From Prochlorococcus marinus str. MIT 1214 (GTDB lineage Bacteria; Cyanobacteriota; Cyanobacteriia; PCC-6307; Cyanobiaceae), in NCBI RefSeq assembly GCF_027359355.1, contig NZ_CP114777.1:186001-250000 (forward strand): DNA of 64,000 nucleotides. Direction: 5' to 3'. How positions within the stretch are numbered: the first letter of the stretch is position 1; every line of letters starts with the position of its first letter. The notes under the pieces are model-generated. The model had not been told where the DNA came from, ran no database searches, and was given only the letters and a program-made list of their open reading frames with translations. The position numbers were made by a program, and so were the translations under genes. Positions 55,032-64,000 of the stretch are shown one piece after another.

Positions 55032-55404
55032 CTATTAGTTTTATTAATTTATTATTTATAAAATCATGAATAATGCCATTGCTCCAAAATGATTCTAAAT
55101 CATAGAATTTTCTTTCATTAGGTTGAAAAACATTAATTATTAGATCTCCATAATCTAATAATGCCCATTTAGCTTCATTTATTCCTTCTTTACGGAGAGG
55201 TAACAGATCTGCTTCCTCTCTCATTGTCTTCTCTACATTATTAACTATCGCCCTTACTTGAACATCAGAAAGTCCTTCAGTAATTAATATCCAATCAGCT
55301 ATACTTGAAACTTCATCAACTTTTAAAAGTTTTATATCTCCTGCTTTTCTATCATCGCAAGCAACTGCAGCTAGTTCAACTAACACACTACTATCCATAA
55401 ACAT
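55024..55404 (-). CDS. rsfS: Ribosomal silencing factor RsfS
   Basis: A 126-aa RsfS/Iojap protein that binds L14 and blocks subunit joining when nutrients are low. Family marks are VELAAVACDDRKAGDIKLLK near residue 8, VSSIADWILITEGLSDVQVRAI near 32-53 and KWALLDYGDLIINVFQPNER near 85-104. I start at ATG 55404 (a second ATG at 55398). An open frame back to 55470 would overlap the DUF3318 gene and adds residues not in the family. It overlaps the DUF3318 stop by 14 bases. Confidence 0.93.
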   Translation of the reverse strand: MFMDSSVLVELAAVACDDRKAGDIKLLKVDEVSSIADWILITEGLSDVQVRAIVNNVEKTMREEADLLPLRKEGINEAKWALLDYGDLIINVFQPNERKFYDLESFWSNGIIHDFINNKLIKLIDE

Positions 55405-56026
55405 TTTCACTCGTAACTGATTTTTTAGACCCCTCTTGAGATGCCATTTCTGCACGCGCTCTTTCAGCACTTTTTCTGAGTGCTTCTAATCTGTCTTCAT
55501 AAAATGTTCTCTTTTTTTTCTTTCTTGATTTTTCTACTAAATCTTTTAAAGCCCCACCAAGACTTTTATAAGCATTTGGAACGCTATATCCGAATCTACA
55601 TGCGAGATCAATCGCTCTCTCGTCAGCTGATATAGAATCTTGTAAACGTTTCTCAGAATTATTTTTTAAGTAAAGTCGATAACCTGCAAAGCCTGATAAT
55701 CCAATTGCCATTAAAAGTAACAATCCATCTTGAACCCATAATTCTCCAATAGCACCACCTAATCCTATTGCCAGAGCTGCCATTTCCCAGCCATCTCTAG
55801 GAATTGTGTCATTTTGAATGCGTCCTACCTCATGCCAAAACAACAAATTTCTATGATCTTGAGCTAAATAGTCCCATTGCTCAAGATCAATTTGAATCTC
55901 GACTTCATCTCGCCCAATTTCTTCAAGCGTGATCAAGGGGGGGTCTATTGCTGCTGCGGCTTCAATGAATACCCAGCTTTGGTTTTCTGGTGGCAGCAGC
56001 CCTTTAAGGCGCTGTAGTTCGCTCAT
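55391..56026 (-). CDS. DUF3318-family membrane protein
   Basis: A 211-aa cyanobacterial protein. The N-terminal part has RLKGLLPPENQSWVFIEAAA at 6-25 and a region ending LLFWHEVGRIQNDTIP near 80-95, two membrane segments follow (MAALAIGLGGAIGELWV; LLLLMAIGLSGFAGYRLYL), and the C-terminus is a basic helix (ALKDLVEKSRKKKKRTFYED). The HExGR-like HEVGR element recalls a metalloprotease site but is not enough to claim one. It is the first gene of the DUF3318-rsfS-ycf36-asparaginase run. Confidence 0.82.
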   Translation of the reverse strand: MSELQRLKGLLPPENQSWVFIEAAAAIDPPLITLEEIGRDEVEIQIDLEQWDYLAQDHRNLLFWHEVGRIQNDTIPRDGWEMAALAIGLGGAIGELWVQDGLLLLMAIGLSGFAGYRLYLKNNSEKRLQDSISADERAIDLACRFGYSVPNAYKSLGGALKDLVEKSRKKKKRTFYEDRLEALRKSAERARAEMASQEGSKKSVTSENVYG

Positions 56027-56146
56027 ACTCTTTGTTTCTTATTCGGAAAGTTGGTTAAACTTTAATAGTAGTTTGCCGATCTAGACAGTAGATGATAAAC
56101 AGATACCTAGAATGCGTGACATAAATGAAGTTTACAAGAGATTCAC

Positions 56147-59100
56147 ATGCCACGGCGTAAAGATATACGTCGAATTTTGATACTAGGTTCTGGACCAATT
56201 GTTATTGGACAGGCCTGTGAATTCGATTATTCCGGTACTCAGGCATGTAAAGCGCTAAGAAGCGAAGGCTTTGAAGTTATTTTAATTAATTCTAACCCCG
56301 CTTCAATAATGACGGATCCTGAAACGGCAAACAGGACCTACGTTGAACCTCTTACAGCCTCAGTTGTTGAGCAAATTATAGAAAAAGAAAGACCTGATGC
56401 TCTTTTGCCCACAATGGGTGGGCAAACGGCTTTGAATATTTCAGTAGAATTAGCTGAATCTGGTATTTTAAAAAAATATAATATTGAATTAATTGGTGCA
56501 GATCTTAAAGCAATTAAAAAAGCTGAGGATAGAAATTTATTTAAAATAGCCATGAATAATATTGGAGTTGAAGTATGTCCATCTGGAATTGCTTCTGATC
56601 TCCAAGAAGCTGTAATAGTGGGAAATGAAATTTCTTCATTCCCTAAAATCATTCGTCCTGCTTTTACATTAGGTGGAAGTGGAGGCGGTATTGCTTATAA
56701 CCAGGATGAGTTTTTAGAATTATGTAAAACAGGACTAGATGCTAGCCCTGTTTCTCAAATACTTATAGAAAAATCTCTTTTAGGTTGGAAAGAATTTGAG
56801 TTAGAGGTTATGAGAGATTTATCAGATAATGTTGTAATTATATGCAGTATAGAAAATGTTGATCCTATGGGGGTTCACACTGGAGATTCGATTACAGTAG
56901 CTCCTGCACAAACTTTAACTGACAGAGAATTTCAACGTTTAAGAGATTATTCAATTTCCATAATTAGAGAAATTGGCGTAGCAACTGGTGGTAGCAATAT
57001 CCAATTTGCAATTAATCCACATAATGGTGAGATTATAGTGATTGAGATGAATCCTCGTGTAAGTAGATCTTCAGCTTTAGCAAGTAAAGCTACAGGTTTT
57101 CCTATTGCTAAAATTGCTGCCCTTTTGGCTATTGGTTATAGATTAGATGAGATTATTAACGATATTACTGGCAAGACTCCCGCATGTTTTGAACCTTCAA
57201 TTGATTACGTAGTTACTAAAATACCCCGTTTTGCATTTGAAAAATTCTCAGGGAGTTCTTCAATTCTTACTACTTCAATGAAGTCAGTCGGGGAGGCAAT
57301 GGCAATAGGAAGATGTTTTGAAGAATCTTTTCAAAAGGCAATACGATCTTTAGAAACAGGACTAAGTGGTTGGGGGTGTGATCGAGTTGATCAGAATCTA
57401 TCTTCTACAGAAATAGAAAGACTATTAAGGACGCCTTCACCAGAGAGAATAATGCATGTTCGCTTAGCAATGAAGAATGGAAGAAGTGATAATGAAATTT
57501 TTTCTTTTTCTAAAATAGACCCTTGGTTCTTATCAAAACTTAGGAATATAGTAAATGCAGAGGATCAATTACTTAAGTTTGAAAATATTAATCAATTAGA
57601 GCATAATTTTTTATTAAAACTAAAACAACTAGGATTCTCTGATCGCCAGATTGCTTTTGCTCTTAATACTGATGAATTAACAATTAGATCTAAAAGAACT
57701 TCCCTAAAAATATTACCTGTTTATAAAACAGTTGATACATGTGCCTCTGAATTCTCATCGAATACACCATATCATTATTCTACATATGAAAGACCAGTCT
57801 ACAGGGTTGATAATGATGGAAATATAATCAAAAATATTAATCTTAACGAAATTAAAAATGAAAATAAAAATAAAATCTTAATTCTGGGAGGAGGTCCAAA
57901 TCGTATTGGACAAGGTATTGAATTTGATTATTGTTGTTGTCATGCTTCTTATCAAGCACAAGAGGAAGATTTTACAACAATAATGATAAATAGTAACCCC
58001 GAAACGGTTTCTACTGATTATGATACAAGCGATATACTTTACTTTGAACCTTTAACTCTGGAAGATGTTCTAAATGTTATTGAATTTGAGGAACCTTGTG
58101 GAATAGTTGTTCAATTTGGAGGTCAAACCCCTTTAAAACTCTCTTTACCTATAGTCAATTGGTTACAAAAAACGGAAAACTCAAAGTTACAAACAAAAGT
58201 TTTAGGTACATCCCCTATCTCAATTGATTTAGCTGAAGACAGAGAGCAATTTGACAAGGTTTTGAGAAAATTGGATATTAGGCAACCCAAAAATGGTCTT
58301 GCTAGAACTTTTGAAGAATCATTGGTTGTTGCCAATAAAGTTGGCTATCCATTGGTTGTTAGGCCTTCATATGTTCTTGGTGGTAGAGCTATGGAAATTG
58401 TCTATGAGCAAGATGAGTTGGAACGATATATAAAAGAAGCTGTAAACGTTGAGCCTGATCATCCAATCCTTATTGATCAATATTTAGAGAATGCAATTGA
58501 GGTCGATGTTGATGCTTTATGTGATGAAAGCAAAAATGTTGTGATTGGAGGCTTAATGGAGCACATTGAGCCCGCGGGTATTCATTCTGGTGATTCAGCT
58601 TGTTGCCTTCCTTCCATAACGCTATCTGCTAAATCATTAAATACAATTAAAGATTGGACAAAATCACTGGCTACTGAACTAAATGTGGTTGGTCTAATTA
58701 ACCTTCAATTTGCTGTTAAAAGAGATGATGATGGTAATGAAGTCGTTTTCATTATTGAGGCAAATCCAAGGGCATCAAGAACAGTTCCTTTCGTTTCTAA
58801 AGCTACTGGAATCCCTCTAGCAAAAATTGCAACTCAGTTACTTTTAGGTAAAAAATTAAAAGATATTGGTTTAAATCAAGAACCAACTCCACCACTTCAA
58901 GCAATAAAAGAGGCTGTTATGCCTTTTAGACGTTTTCCTGGCTCAGATAGTGTTTTAGGACCAGAAATGCGTTCAACTGGAGAGGTGATGGGATCTGCAA
59001 ATACTTTTGGAATGGCCTATGCAAAATCCGAACTCGCAGCCGGTGAGGGATTACCTACTTCCGGTTTTGTTTTCTTATCTACTCATGATCGTGATAAACC

Positions 59101-59455
59101 TGCATTGATACCCGTAGCAAAAAAATTAATTGAGCTAGGGTTTTCAGTCTTGGCAACATCTGGCACTTCTAAGTATCTTGAAAAATTTGATTTAAAGGTA
59201 GAAACGGTTCTGAAGGTTCACGAAGGAAGACCAAATATTGAGGACATGATTAGATCAGGAAAGGTTCAGTTGGTAATAAATACTCCGATTGGACGTCAAG
59301 CAATTTATGATGATAAATATCTCAGAAAGGCAGCTCTTGACTATTCTGTCCCAACTTTGACAACCTTGAAGGGTGCTAGTGCTGCTGTAGAGGGGATAGA
59401 GGCATTGCAGAATCAAATTCTATCAGTTTCAGCTTTGCAAGATATTCATTCCTAA
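56147..59455 (+). CDS. carB: Carbamoyl-phosphate synthase large subunit
   Basis: Makes carbamoyl phosphate for arginine and pyrimidines with CarA. The 1102 aa hold two homologous ATP-grasp halves: [20 protein letters not shown] at 11-30 and its copy [20 protein letters not shown] near 577-596, with [10 protein letters not shown] near 178 and [20 protein letters not shown] near 300. [14 protein letters not shown]-type and [13 protein letters not shown] stretches come next, and the C-terminal methylglyoxal-synthase-like allosteric domain begins near 960. It is divergent from DUF3318. Confidence 0.98.
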   Translation: MPRRKDIRRILILGSGPIVIGQACEFDYSGTQACKALRSEGFEVILINSNPASIMTDPETANRTYVEPLTASVVEQIIEKERPDALLPTMGGQTALNISVELAESGILKKYNIELIGADLKAIKKAEDRNLFKIAMNNIGVEVCPSGIASDLQEAVIVGNEISSFPKIIRPAFTLGGSGGGIAYNQDEFLELCKTGLDASPVSQILIEKSLLGWKEFELEVMRDLSDNVVIICSIENVDPMGVHTGDSITVAPAQTLTDREFQRLRDYSISIIREIGVATGGSNIQFAINPHNGEIIVIEMNPRVSRSSALASKATGFPIAKIAALLAIGYRLDEIINDITGKTPACFEPSIDYVVTKIPRFAFEKFSGSSSILTTSMKSVGEAMAIGRCFEESFQKAIRSLETGLSGWGCDRVDQNLSSTEIERLLRTPSPERIMHVRLAMKNGRSDNEIFSFSKIDPWFLSKLRNIVNAEDQLLKFENINQLEHNFLLKLKQLGFSDRQIAFALNTDELTIRSKRTSLKILPVYKTVDTCASEFSSNTPYHYSTYERPVYRVDNDGNIIKNINLNEIKNENKNKILILGGGPNRIGQGIEFDYCCCHASYQAQEEDFTTIMINSNPETVSTDYDTSDILYFEPLTLEDVLNVIEFEEPCGIVVQFGGQTPLKLSLPIVNWLQKTENSKLQTKVLGTSPISIDLAEDREQFDKVLRKLDIRQPKNGLARTFEESLVVANKVGYPLVVRPSYVLGGRAMEIVYEQDELERYIKEAVNVEPDHPILIDQYLENAIEVDVDALCDESKNVVIGGLMEHIEPAGIHSGDSACCLPSITLSAKSLNTIKDWTKSLATELNVVGLINLQFAVKRDDDGNEVVFIIEANPRASRTVPFVSKATGIPLAKIATQLLLGKKLKDIGLNQEPTPPLQAIKEAVMPFRRFPGSDSVLGPEMRSTGEVMGSANTFGMAYAKSELAAGEGLPTSGFVFLSTHDRDKPALIPVAKKLIELGFSVLATSGTSKYLEKFDLKVETVLKVHEGRPNIEDMIRSGKVQLVINTPIGRQAIYDDKYLRKAALDYSVPTLTTLKGASAAVEGIEALQNQILSVSALQDIHS

Positions 59456-59678
59456 ACACCTTTTTGCTAATTATTTAATTCAATTTTTTTCATATTTCTA
59501 TGATAATTAATATTAATTTTCTAAATCTGATTTCTATAAATTGTTAAATATAAATTTGAAATATCAATTTTTAGCTCCTTTTTAGTCGTTTTAAGCAAAG
59601 CTCTATTACTACCTGATTAAAAATTCACCTTTTTTTCAAATAAAGACATACAATTATGTTCTTGCCTGATAATTAGGA

Positions 59679-60785
59679 ATGACCGCAACAGCTTCTTCTT
59701 CCCCAAAACTAAGAGTTGATACACGCGGAACAAATGAGTTGCCGCCACATCTAGATGAAAACCTTTTAACTCCTCGTTTTTACGTAACTGAATTTAAAAA
59801 AGCAGCTAAGACAGAATTAACTGATGCGCGGGAAGAGTTTGAAGCAATGCTCTCAGAAATGAAAGCAGATTATAATTGTACTCATTTTGATAGGAAGGCA
59901 AGTCTAGATAGATTGCAAGAATTGCCTCAGAAGGCTAAAGAGACTTATGAAAGTTATTTAGTTAGATCAGTTATCTCAGAGTTTTCTGGATTCCTTCTAT
60001 TCAAGGAGATTTCAAATCGTTTGAAGAAAGAGGGAAATAGGGATCTTGGCAAACTATTTCAGTTTTTAGCTAGAGATGAAGCTAGACATGCAGGCTTTCT
60101 AAGCAGAGCATTGGTTGCAGAGGGTATTGAAGTGGATCTCCCTCATTTAGGCGGTAAAAGGGCAGCGACTTGGTTCCCAATTAGTTGGGTTATATATTCT
60201 GTTTATCTTTCAGAAAAAATTGGATATTGGAGATACATCTTGATGGATAGGCACCTTAAGGCTAATCCAGATCAGGCTTTTGCTCCTCTTTTTGATTTCT
60301 TTGAACCATGGTGTCAAGACGAGAACAGACATGGTGATTGTTTTACAGTAATGATGAGATGTTGGCCAGGAATTACCAAAGGATTTAGAGGTAAGATATT
60401 AAGTCGTTTCTTCTTGTGGAGTGTCTTCCTTACACACACTTTGACAGTTTGCGAAAGAGGTGAGTTTTATGAATTGCTTGGTATTGATCCAAAGGAATTT
60501 GATGAGGAAGTGATAAAAAGAACAAACCACACATCTAAAAATGCTTTCCCTTGGGTGTTTAATCTTGAAGACAAAAAGTTTTGGGATTTGAGAAACAAAA
60601 TTATTGAATCTTTCAGAGCTTTTGTAAGTGCTAAAGGTTTAACAAAACCAGTTAAATTTGTTAAATTCGCAACCTTGATATTTAAGCAATTTGCGCTCCC
60701 AATGGAGAAGACAAATGCTTTGAGATATGATAAAAATGTTAATTTTACAGGTCAGGATATTTTAAATTTTTGGACAGATAAATAA
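59679..60785 (+). CDS. acsF: Mg-protoporphyrin IX monomethyl ester (oxidative) cyclase
   Basis: Aerobic cyclase that forms the fifth ring of (bacterio)chlorophyll, giving divinyl protochlorophyllide. This 368-aa di-iron protein has EFSGFLLFKEIS near residues 94-105, FLARDEARHAGFLSRAL near 130-146 and FEPWCQDENRHGDCFTVMMR near 208-227; the ExxH pairs in DEARH and DENRH are di-iron ligands. FYVTEFKKA at the N-terminus is typical. ATG 59679 starts just before the MTATASSSPKLR leader. It ends 15 bases from the convergent ferredoxin gene. Confidence 0.97.
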   Translation: MTATASSSPKLRVDTRGTNELPPHLDENLLTPRFYVTEFKKAAKTELTDAREEFEAMLSEMKADYNCTHFDRKASLDRLQELPQKAKETYESYLVRSVISEFSGFLLFKEISNRLKKEGNRDLGKLFQFLARDEARHAGFLSRALVAEGIEVDLPHLGGKRAATWFPISWVIYSVYLSEKIGYWRYILMDRHLKANPDQAFAPLFDFFEPWCQDENRHGDCFTVMMRCWPGITKGFRGKILSRFFLWSVFLTHTLTVCERGEFYELLGIDPKEFDEEVIKRTNHTSKNAFPWVFNLEDKKFWDLRNKIIESFRAFVSAKGLTKPVKFVKFATLIFKQFALPMEKTNALRYDKNVNFTGQDILNFWTDK

Positions 60786-60800
60786 GACTATTAAGAAAAA

Positions 60801-61187
60801 TCAAATATCAAATGGATTACCAGCTTGTGTGTCCAATCCTTTGAAATATTTTCCGAATTGAGCGTTATAGACTTCGTCCTCATCTTGAGTCACGCATTCC
60901 AATGGCCCAATAGCTTTTGAAACGCATAACAATCCGTATCCCTTATCCCTCATCTCTTTAGAGAGGCCAATACAAGCTTGTTGATCCAGTTGCCCTGAAA
61001 TTATCTTAACTGCGCACTCAGAACAACATCCATTTCTGCAAGAGAATGGCAATGTGTCTCCGATAATTTGTCCATTTTCATCTTTTGATTCAAAATTTCT
61101 CAATATATAATCACCTTCAGGGACATCAAAGGTATATGTTTTTCCCTCCTGTTTATGATGAATAGTTATCTTGTGAATTTGTTTCAT
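60801..61187 (-). CDS. Plant-type [2Fe-2S] ferredoxin
   Basis: A 128-aa ferredoxin. The cluster cysteines are in SCRNGCCSECAVKI (C-x4-C-x2-C, near residues 50-58) and LLCVSKAIGPLECVTQDEDE (the fourth, near 88). It is longer than PetF at its C-terminus (EVYNAQFGKYFKGLD). Beside acsF it may serve the oxygen-dependent cyclase or other low-potential steps; that link is inference. It starts 7 bases after the end of the next gene on the same strand, so the two form a pair. Confidence 0.9.
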   Translation of the reverse strand: MKQIHKITIHHKQEGKTYTFDVPEGDYILRNFESKDENGQIIGDTLPFSCRNGCCSECAVKIISGQLDQQACIGLSKEMRDKGYGLLCVSKAIGPLECVTQDEDEVYNAQFGKYFKGLDTQAGNPFDI

Positions 61188-61194
61188 TGAATAT

Positions 61195-61530
61195 TTATTT
61201 TGGAGGTGTTATATCTCTTCTTTCTGGAGGTTCAGGGGGCTGACTTGCATGCTGCCAAAGCTCTTCAATATCTAGTGATTTAGTTAACCTTTCTCCACCA
61301 AATCGAAGTTTTAACCAAGCAATCGTTGTTGAATCTTCCGCTATAACGGCTTCAAAACCTTCATCTTCAGTAATTTTGAATTTGTTAACTAATGAAGAAT
61401 TTAAGAACCACATAGGATAGTCCTCACCTTTGCGACTCCTTCTCTCATGAAAGGATTCTCTTAATTGTCCATTACCCTGTAATTGACCTTCTGGGGCTAG
61501 AAGAACATTTAGGGTTTTGGTCTTCGACAT
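61195..61530 (-). CDS. Cyanobacterial protein of unknown function, paired with ferredoxin
   Basis: A 111-aa soluble protein. It has TLNVLLAPEGQLQGNGQLRE near residues 6-25, YPMWFLNSSLVNKFKITEDE near 38-57 and TTIAWLKLRFGGERLTKSL near 68-86, and a Pro/Glu-rich tail (QPPEPPERRDITPPK). I know no family name. The ferredoxin starts 7 bases after it, so a shared message and perhaps a shared electron-transfer role are likely. Confidence 0.7.
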   Translation of the reverse strand: MSKTKTLNVLLAPEGQLQGNGQLRESFHERRSRKGEDYPMWFLNSSLVNKFKITEDEGFEAVIAEDSTTIAWLKLRFGGERLTKSLDIEELWQHASQPPEPPERRDITPPK

Positions 61531-61731
61531 TATTTAAGAATCAAAATTGGTCTTGATCTTAGGTTTTATATTTCCTAAGATCTTAATCAGATAACTTTAG
61601 TAAAAGGAATTACATACACGGAAATAGTTTGATAGATCTTCACAAGATTTTCTTGATTATCTGTAAGTATTAATCCTAATTATTTAAAAAGCCTATACAT
61701 ATAAGGTTTTTCTTAATTGATAATTAATTAT

Positions 61732-61950
61732 TTAAGCCTCTTTTTTGGGTGCCTCAGCCTTTGCTTTAAGAGCTTCAGCTTCTGCTGCTTTCTTAGCTTC
61801 TTCAAAATCAATTCTGTTTTGAAGTTGCCCTGAAGCTCTCATCCAGTCGTTTACACTAGCTTCCTTCCCAGCTGCTTCACATTCCTCTTGATACTTCAAG
61901 AATGGATACCAATGATGAGTTGCATTCTTGGAATCTGTAAAATTAGTCAA
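61732..61950 (-). CDS. Small protein with an Ala/Lys-rich tail, unknown
   Basis: A 72-aa protein. The first half (NATHHWYPFLKYQEECEAAG, VNDWMRASGQLQNRIDFEEA) looks conserved and folded, the second half is a low-complexity Ala/Glu/Lys helix (AKKAAEAEALKAKAEAPKKE). No family is recognised. It is separated by 200 bases from the ferredoxin pair. Confidence 0.65.
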   Translation of the reverse strand: MTNFTDSKNATHHWYPFLKYQEECEAAGKEASVNDWMRASGQLQNRIDFEEAKKAAEAEALKAKAEAPKKEA

Positions 61951-62086
61951 TTTCTTAAGTATTCAATAAATTAATTATCGCATCATATTTTCTTCTTTTG
62001 GCAGCATATTAATTTTTTATCGTAATAGTTAAAACGTTTGTTGAATTTATTACTCTTAGTTCGTTTTGAATGAAAACCCGATTTTG

Positions 62087-62950
62087 ATGAAACTAGCTTT
62101 TATTGGTCTTGGCGCTATCGGGAAGCCCATGTCTGAGCGTCTCATTGATAATGGCTATGAATTGAATTTATATAAGAGAAATAAACAAAAAAAGGACTAC
62201 AATAAAAAATATTTTGTTGACCCTGTAGAGGCTGTTACTGACTGCGATGGCCTCTTGATTTGTGTTACTGATGATGATGCGGTTGAATCTGTTCTATTTG
62301 GTGATAACGGAGTAGCAGACAAGCTGAAGCCTAACTCTTTTGTTATTGATTTCTCTACAGTAAGTCCTAATAAATCTATCTCAATACATAAACGATTAGC
62401 TCAACAAAATATTTTTTATGTTGACTGTCCAGTTTCAGGAGGAACAGAAGGTGCTCATAATGGATCACTCTCTTTATTTATTGGTGCAAGTAAAAAAGAG
62501 TGTAAGTCTTTTGAAAAGATCTTTGAAGTGCTCGGTAAATCAATAAATTACTTTAATGGAGTTGGTAAAGGTCAACAAGTCAAAGCTCTTAATCAGATAT
62601 TAGTTGCAGGAACATATGCAGCTGTAGCTGAGGCAATCGAATTAGGAAAATTGCTTGAGTTGCCCATGGATGATGTGATTACTGCTTTAAAAGTTGGAGC
62701 AGCGAATTCATGGCCATTAGAAAATAGATCAAAAGCAATGTTGATTGATAAGCATCCCTTAGGATTCAAATTAGAGTTACATCATAAGGATTTATCTATT
62801 GCCATTGATATGGCTAAATCTATAAATATTGATTTACCAATAGCCTCTAGAGTAAAAGAGATTGAGCAACGATTAATGCAAGCTGGTTTAGGTGAACTAG
62901 ATATTTCCGTGCTTCATAGGTACATTTCAAATAAAAGAATAGAGCACTAA
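62087..62950 (+). CDS. Beta-hydroxyacid dehydrogenase (3-hydroxyisobutyrate / tartronate semialdehyde reductase type)
   Basis: A 287-aa NAD(P)-dependent dehydrogenase. The Rossmann motif FIGLGAIGKPMSERL is at residues 4-18, the DCPVSGGTEGAHNGSLSLFIG substrate stretch near 114-134, the catalytic lysine in GKGQQVKALNQIL near 161-173, and the C-terminal KDLSIAIDMAKS near 235. I start at ATG 62087 (MKLAFIGLG); a TTG at 62066 would add seven residues before the fold. Substrate candidates are glyoxylate-type or hydroxyisobutyrate; sequence alone does not decide. Confidence 0.9.
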   Translation: MKLAFIGLGAIGKPMSERLIDNGYELNLYKRNKQKKDYNKKYFVDPVEAVTDCDGLLICVTDDDAVESVLFGDNGVADKLKPNSFVIDFSTVSPNKSISIHKRLAQQNIFYVDCPVSGGTEGAHNGSLSLFIGASKKECKSFEKIFEVLGKSINYFNGVGKGQQVKALNQILVAGTYAAVAEAIELGKLLELPMDDVITALKVGAANSWPLENRSKAMLIDKHPLGFKLELHHKDLSIAIDMAKSINIDLPIASRVKEIEQRLMQAGLGELDISVLHRYISNKRIEH

Positions 62951-63048
62951 AATTCATTTAAATAGTGGTTTTTGCTAACTTATTTTATTTACAGATTCAA
63001 AAAAGTATGTTAATATTATGTATATTGTTAAATGTCTAAGTCTGATTT

Positions 63049-63177
63049 ATGAAACTGGAAAAGCAGCACGCGAAACTTATAAAGTTGCAAACTAAAGCTG
63101 AGTCTTGTATGTCTCGTGACGAGGCTCAGAAGATTATTCGCAAAGCTGAGAAAGCTCAATCAAAGATTTCAGGATAG
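63049..63177 (+). CDS. 42-residue basic helical peptide
   Basis: ATG 63049 to TAG 63177 encodes a lysine-rich helical peptide (KLEKQHAKLIKLQTKAESCM, SRDEAQKIIRKAEKAQSKIS) with one cysteine. The pattern of alternating charges and codon use like the neighbours argues for a true small gene. It converges on the next gene with a 9-base overlap. Confidence 0.6.
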   Translation: MKLEKQHAKLIKLQTKAESCMSRDEAQKIIRKAEKAQSKISG

Positions 63178-63573
63178 TTTCTTTTTTATTAAGTCAAAAA
63201 ACATAATCCCTTCATGTTTTTTGAATTGAACACTCCAAAGATTGGAGCATTTTGGCTTTAATTTCTCTATTAAAGTATCTGTATCTCCACTATTAATCCA
63301 ATTTGATTTAATTTCTGGAATATTATTATGCATACTTTCAAAACTCATTTCTGCTAGTAATAAGCCAGTTTCATCATTCGATATTTTAATACTACCTTCA
63401 GTAGTTCTTTGAAATAATCTTAGTAATAAATCAAGTATTATCTTTTCGACTTCTTTCTTAGACGATTTACTTAAAATATCAACTCCAGAAATGGTTTTCC
63501 CTCCAAGTGGCATTAATCTTTTATTATTTTGCTCTGCAAGAGCTATAGCTATTACATATTTTTGTTCTTCCAT
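63169..63573 (-). CDS. Protein of unknown function
   Basis: A 134-aa soluble protein: YVIAIALAEQNNKRLMPLGG near residue 6, a helix VEKIILDLLLRLFQRTT near 42-58, and a C-terminal LWSVQFKKHEGIMFFDLIKK near 111-130. No family is recognised. It is divergent from the ABC ATPase gene at the window end, with a 96-base gap. Confidence 0.65.
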   Translation of the reverse strand: MEEQKYVIAIALAEQNNKRLMPLGGKTISGVDILSKSSKKEVEKIILDLLLRLFQRTTEGSIKISNDETGLLLAEMSFESMHNNIPEIKSNWINSGDTDTLIEKLKPKCSNLWSVQFKKHEGIMFFDLIKKKLS

Positions 63574-63669
63574 TTAATTTTAACAACCTATAGATTTTTC
63601 TTTACGTTGATTTTATCTGCTATGTAGGCAAAAATGTTTTATCTTAATGTTGAAGCATTTGAAAATTAA

Positions 63670-64000
63670 TTGCGTAGTAATCCTAGTGACTTGATCGTTG
63701 TAGATCAGCTGAGTAAATATTATCGAGTTGCAAACAAACAGCCTGGTTTTAAGGGTACTCTTAGGCATTTTTTCGATCGAAAGACTTATGATGTACCTGC
63801 CGTAACTGATATAAGTTTTAAAATTTCACGGGGAGAAGTAGTCGGATTTCTTGGGGCTAATGGAGCTGGTAAGACCACATTATTAAAAATGATGTGTGGT
63901 CTTATTCATCCATCGACAGGGTTAGTTGATGTTGGTGGCTTTTCTCCTCAAAGAAGGCAAACGGCTTTTCTAAAAGAGATAACTTTGGTTATGGGGCAAA
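63670..64000 (+). CDS. ABC-2-type transporter ATP-binding protein, N-terminal part
   Basis: The frame runs off the window end after about 110 residues. It starts at TTG 63670, right after an in-frame stop; TTG 63691 is an alternative. It has DLIVVDQLSKYYRVANKQPG, then VPAVTDISFKISRGEVVGFLG and Walker A GANGAGKTTLLKMMCG near residues 60-75, followed by GLVDVGGFSPQRRQ. The closest type is the ABC-2 export group (sugar, lipid or drug exporters). Signature and Walker B lie outside the window. Confidence 0.85.
   Translation, partial: MRSNPSDLIVVDQLSKYYRVANKQPGFKGTLRHFFDRKTYDVPAVTDISFKISRGEVVGFLGANGAGKTTLLKMMCGLIHPSTGLVDVGGFSPQRRQTAFLKEITLVMGQ

Noticed and set aside
55405-55470. Longer rsfS start at 55470
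   Set aside because: It would overlap DUF3318 by 80 bases and add residues not found in the RsfS family; ATG 55404 fits the family start.

Overview
The window comes from a picocyanobacterium, almost certainly Prochlorococcus. The DNA is AT-rich (about one-third GC by eye), the genes are short and tightly packed on both strands, and there is a Pcb chlorophyll-binding antenna gene (36096-37154), the aerobic Mg-protoporphyrin cyclase acsF, a proteobacterial-type (class I) phosphoribulokinase, and many small cyanobacteria-specific families (DUF3318, DUF3685, DUF3727, Ycf36/CGLD27, CIA30). A low-light clade is plausible, but I cannot place the strain.

Layout. 1-12.4 kb: a mostly plus-strand core with central carbon and tetrapyrrole genes (glpX 3' end, hemA, glgC, gnd, pgl, CIA30), then ilvD and a degenerate uracil phosphoribosyltransferase on the minus strand, a lumenal pentapeptide protein, a CobW metallochaperone with a (Asp-His)10 tract, a small DnaJ-type zinc finger and purSQ. 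12.4-27.8 kb: a long minus-strand run (class I aldolase, Gfo/Idh oxidoreductase, accD, a short prepilin peptidase, prk, leuB, lpxD, proB, a YqeG-like HAD phosphatase, DUF3727, ruvX, a GNAT protein, an F420 ligase-like protein, a thioredoxin-like photosystem I factor, DUF3685, hisA). 27.9-41.2 kb: mixed strands with a CSP41-like protein, pgsA, a PPC-glutaredoxin fusion, nth, an iron and light-harvesting cluster (futC-like ATPase, ferritin, Crp/Fnr regulator, pcb), a peroxiredoxin-like protein, an ABC ATPase and a PaO/CAO-type Rieske oxygenase.

41.5-53.5 kb is an accessory region. It has galE, a 1290-residue lectin/Calx-beta/cadherin-like surface protein with five nearly identical 318-bp repeats, and then an island built on initiator tRNA-fMet. 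Two complete, identical tRNA genes (51609-51685 and 53439-53515) and three tRNA remnants (46735, 46980, 51401) lie in the same orientation. Between them are an excisionase-like HTH protein, a T5orf172/GIY-YIG protein that may be frameshifted at an A10 run, an M28 peptidase, secreted and membrane proteins, and a glycosyltransferase. This looks like serial integration at one tRNA, resembling the tRNA-associated elements (tycheposons) described in Prochlorococcus. No recombinase gene is present.

53.6-64 kb returns to core genes: asparaginase, Ycf36, rsfS, DUF3318, carB, acsF, a [2Fe-2S] ferredoxin, several small cyanobacterial proteins, a beta-hydroxyacid dehydrogenase, and an ABC ATPase cut off by the window end.

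The strongest leads are the tRNA-fMet island, the A10 frameshift in its nuclease-like gene, the PPC-glutaredoxin fusion, the degenerate UPRT, and the apparent non-AUG start of the YqeG-like gene.
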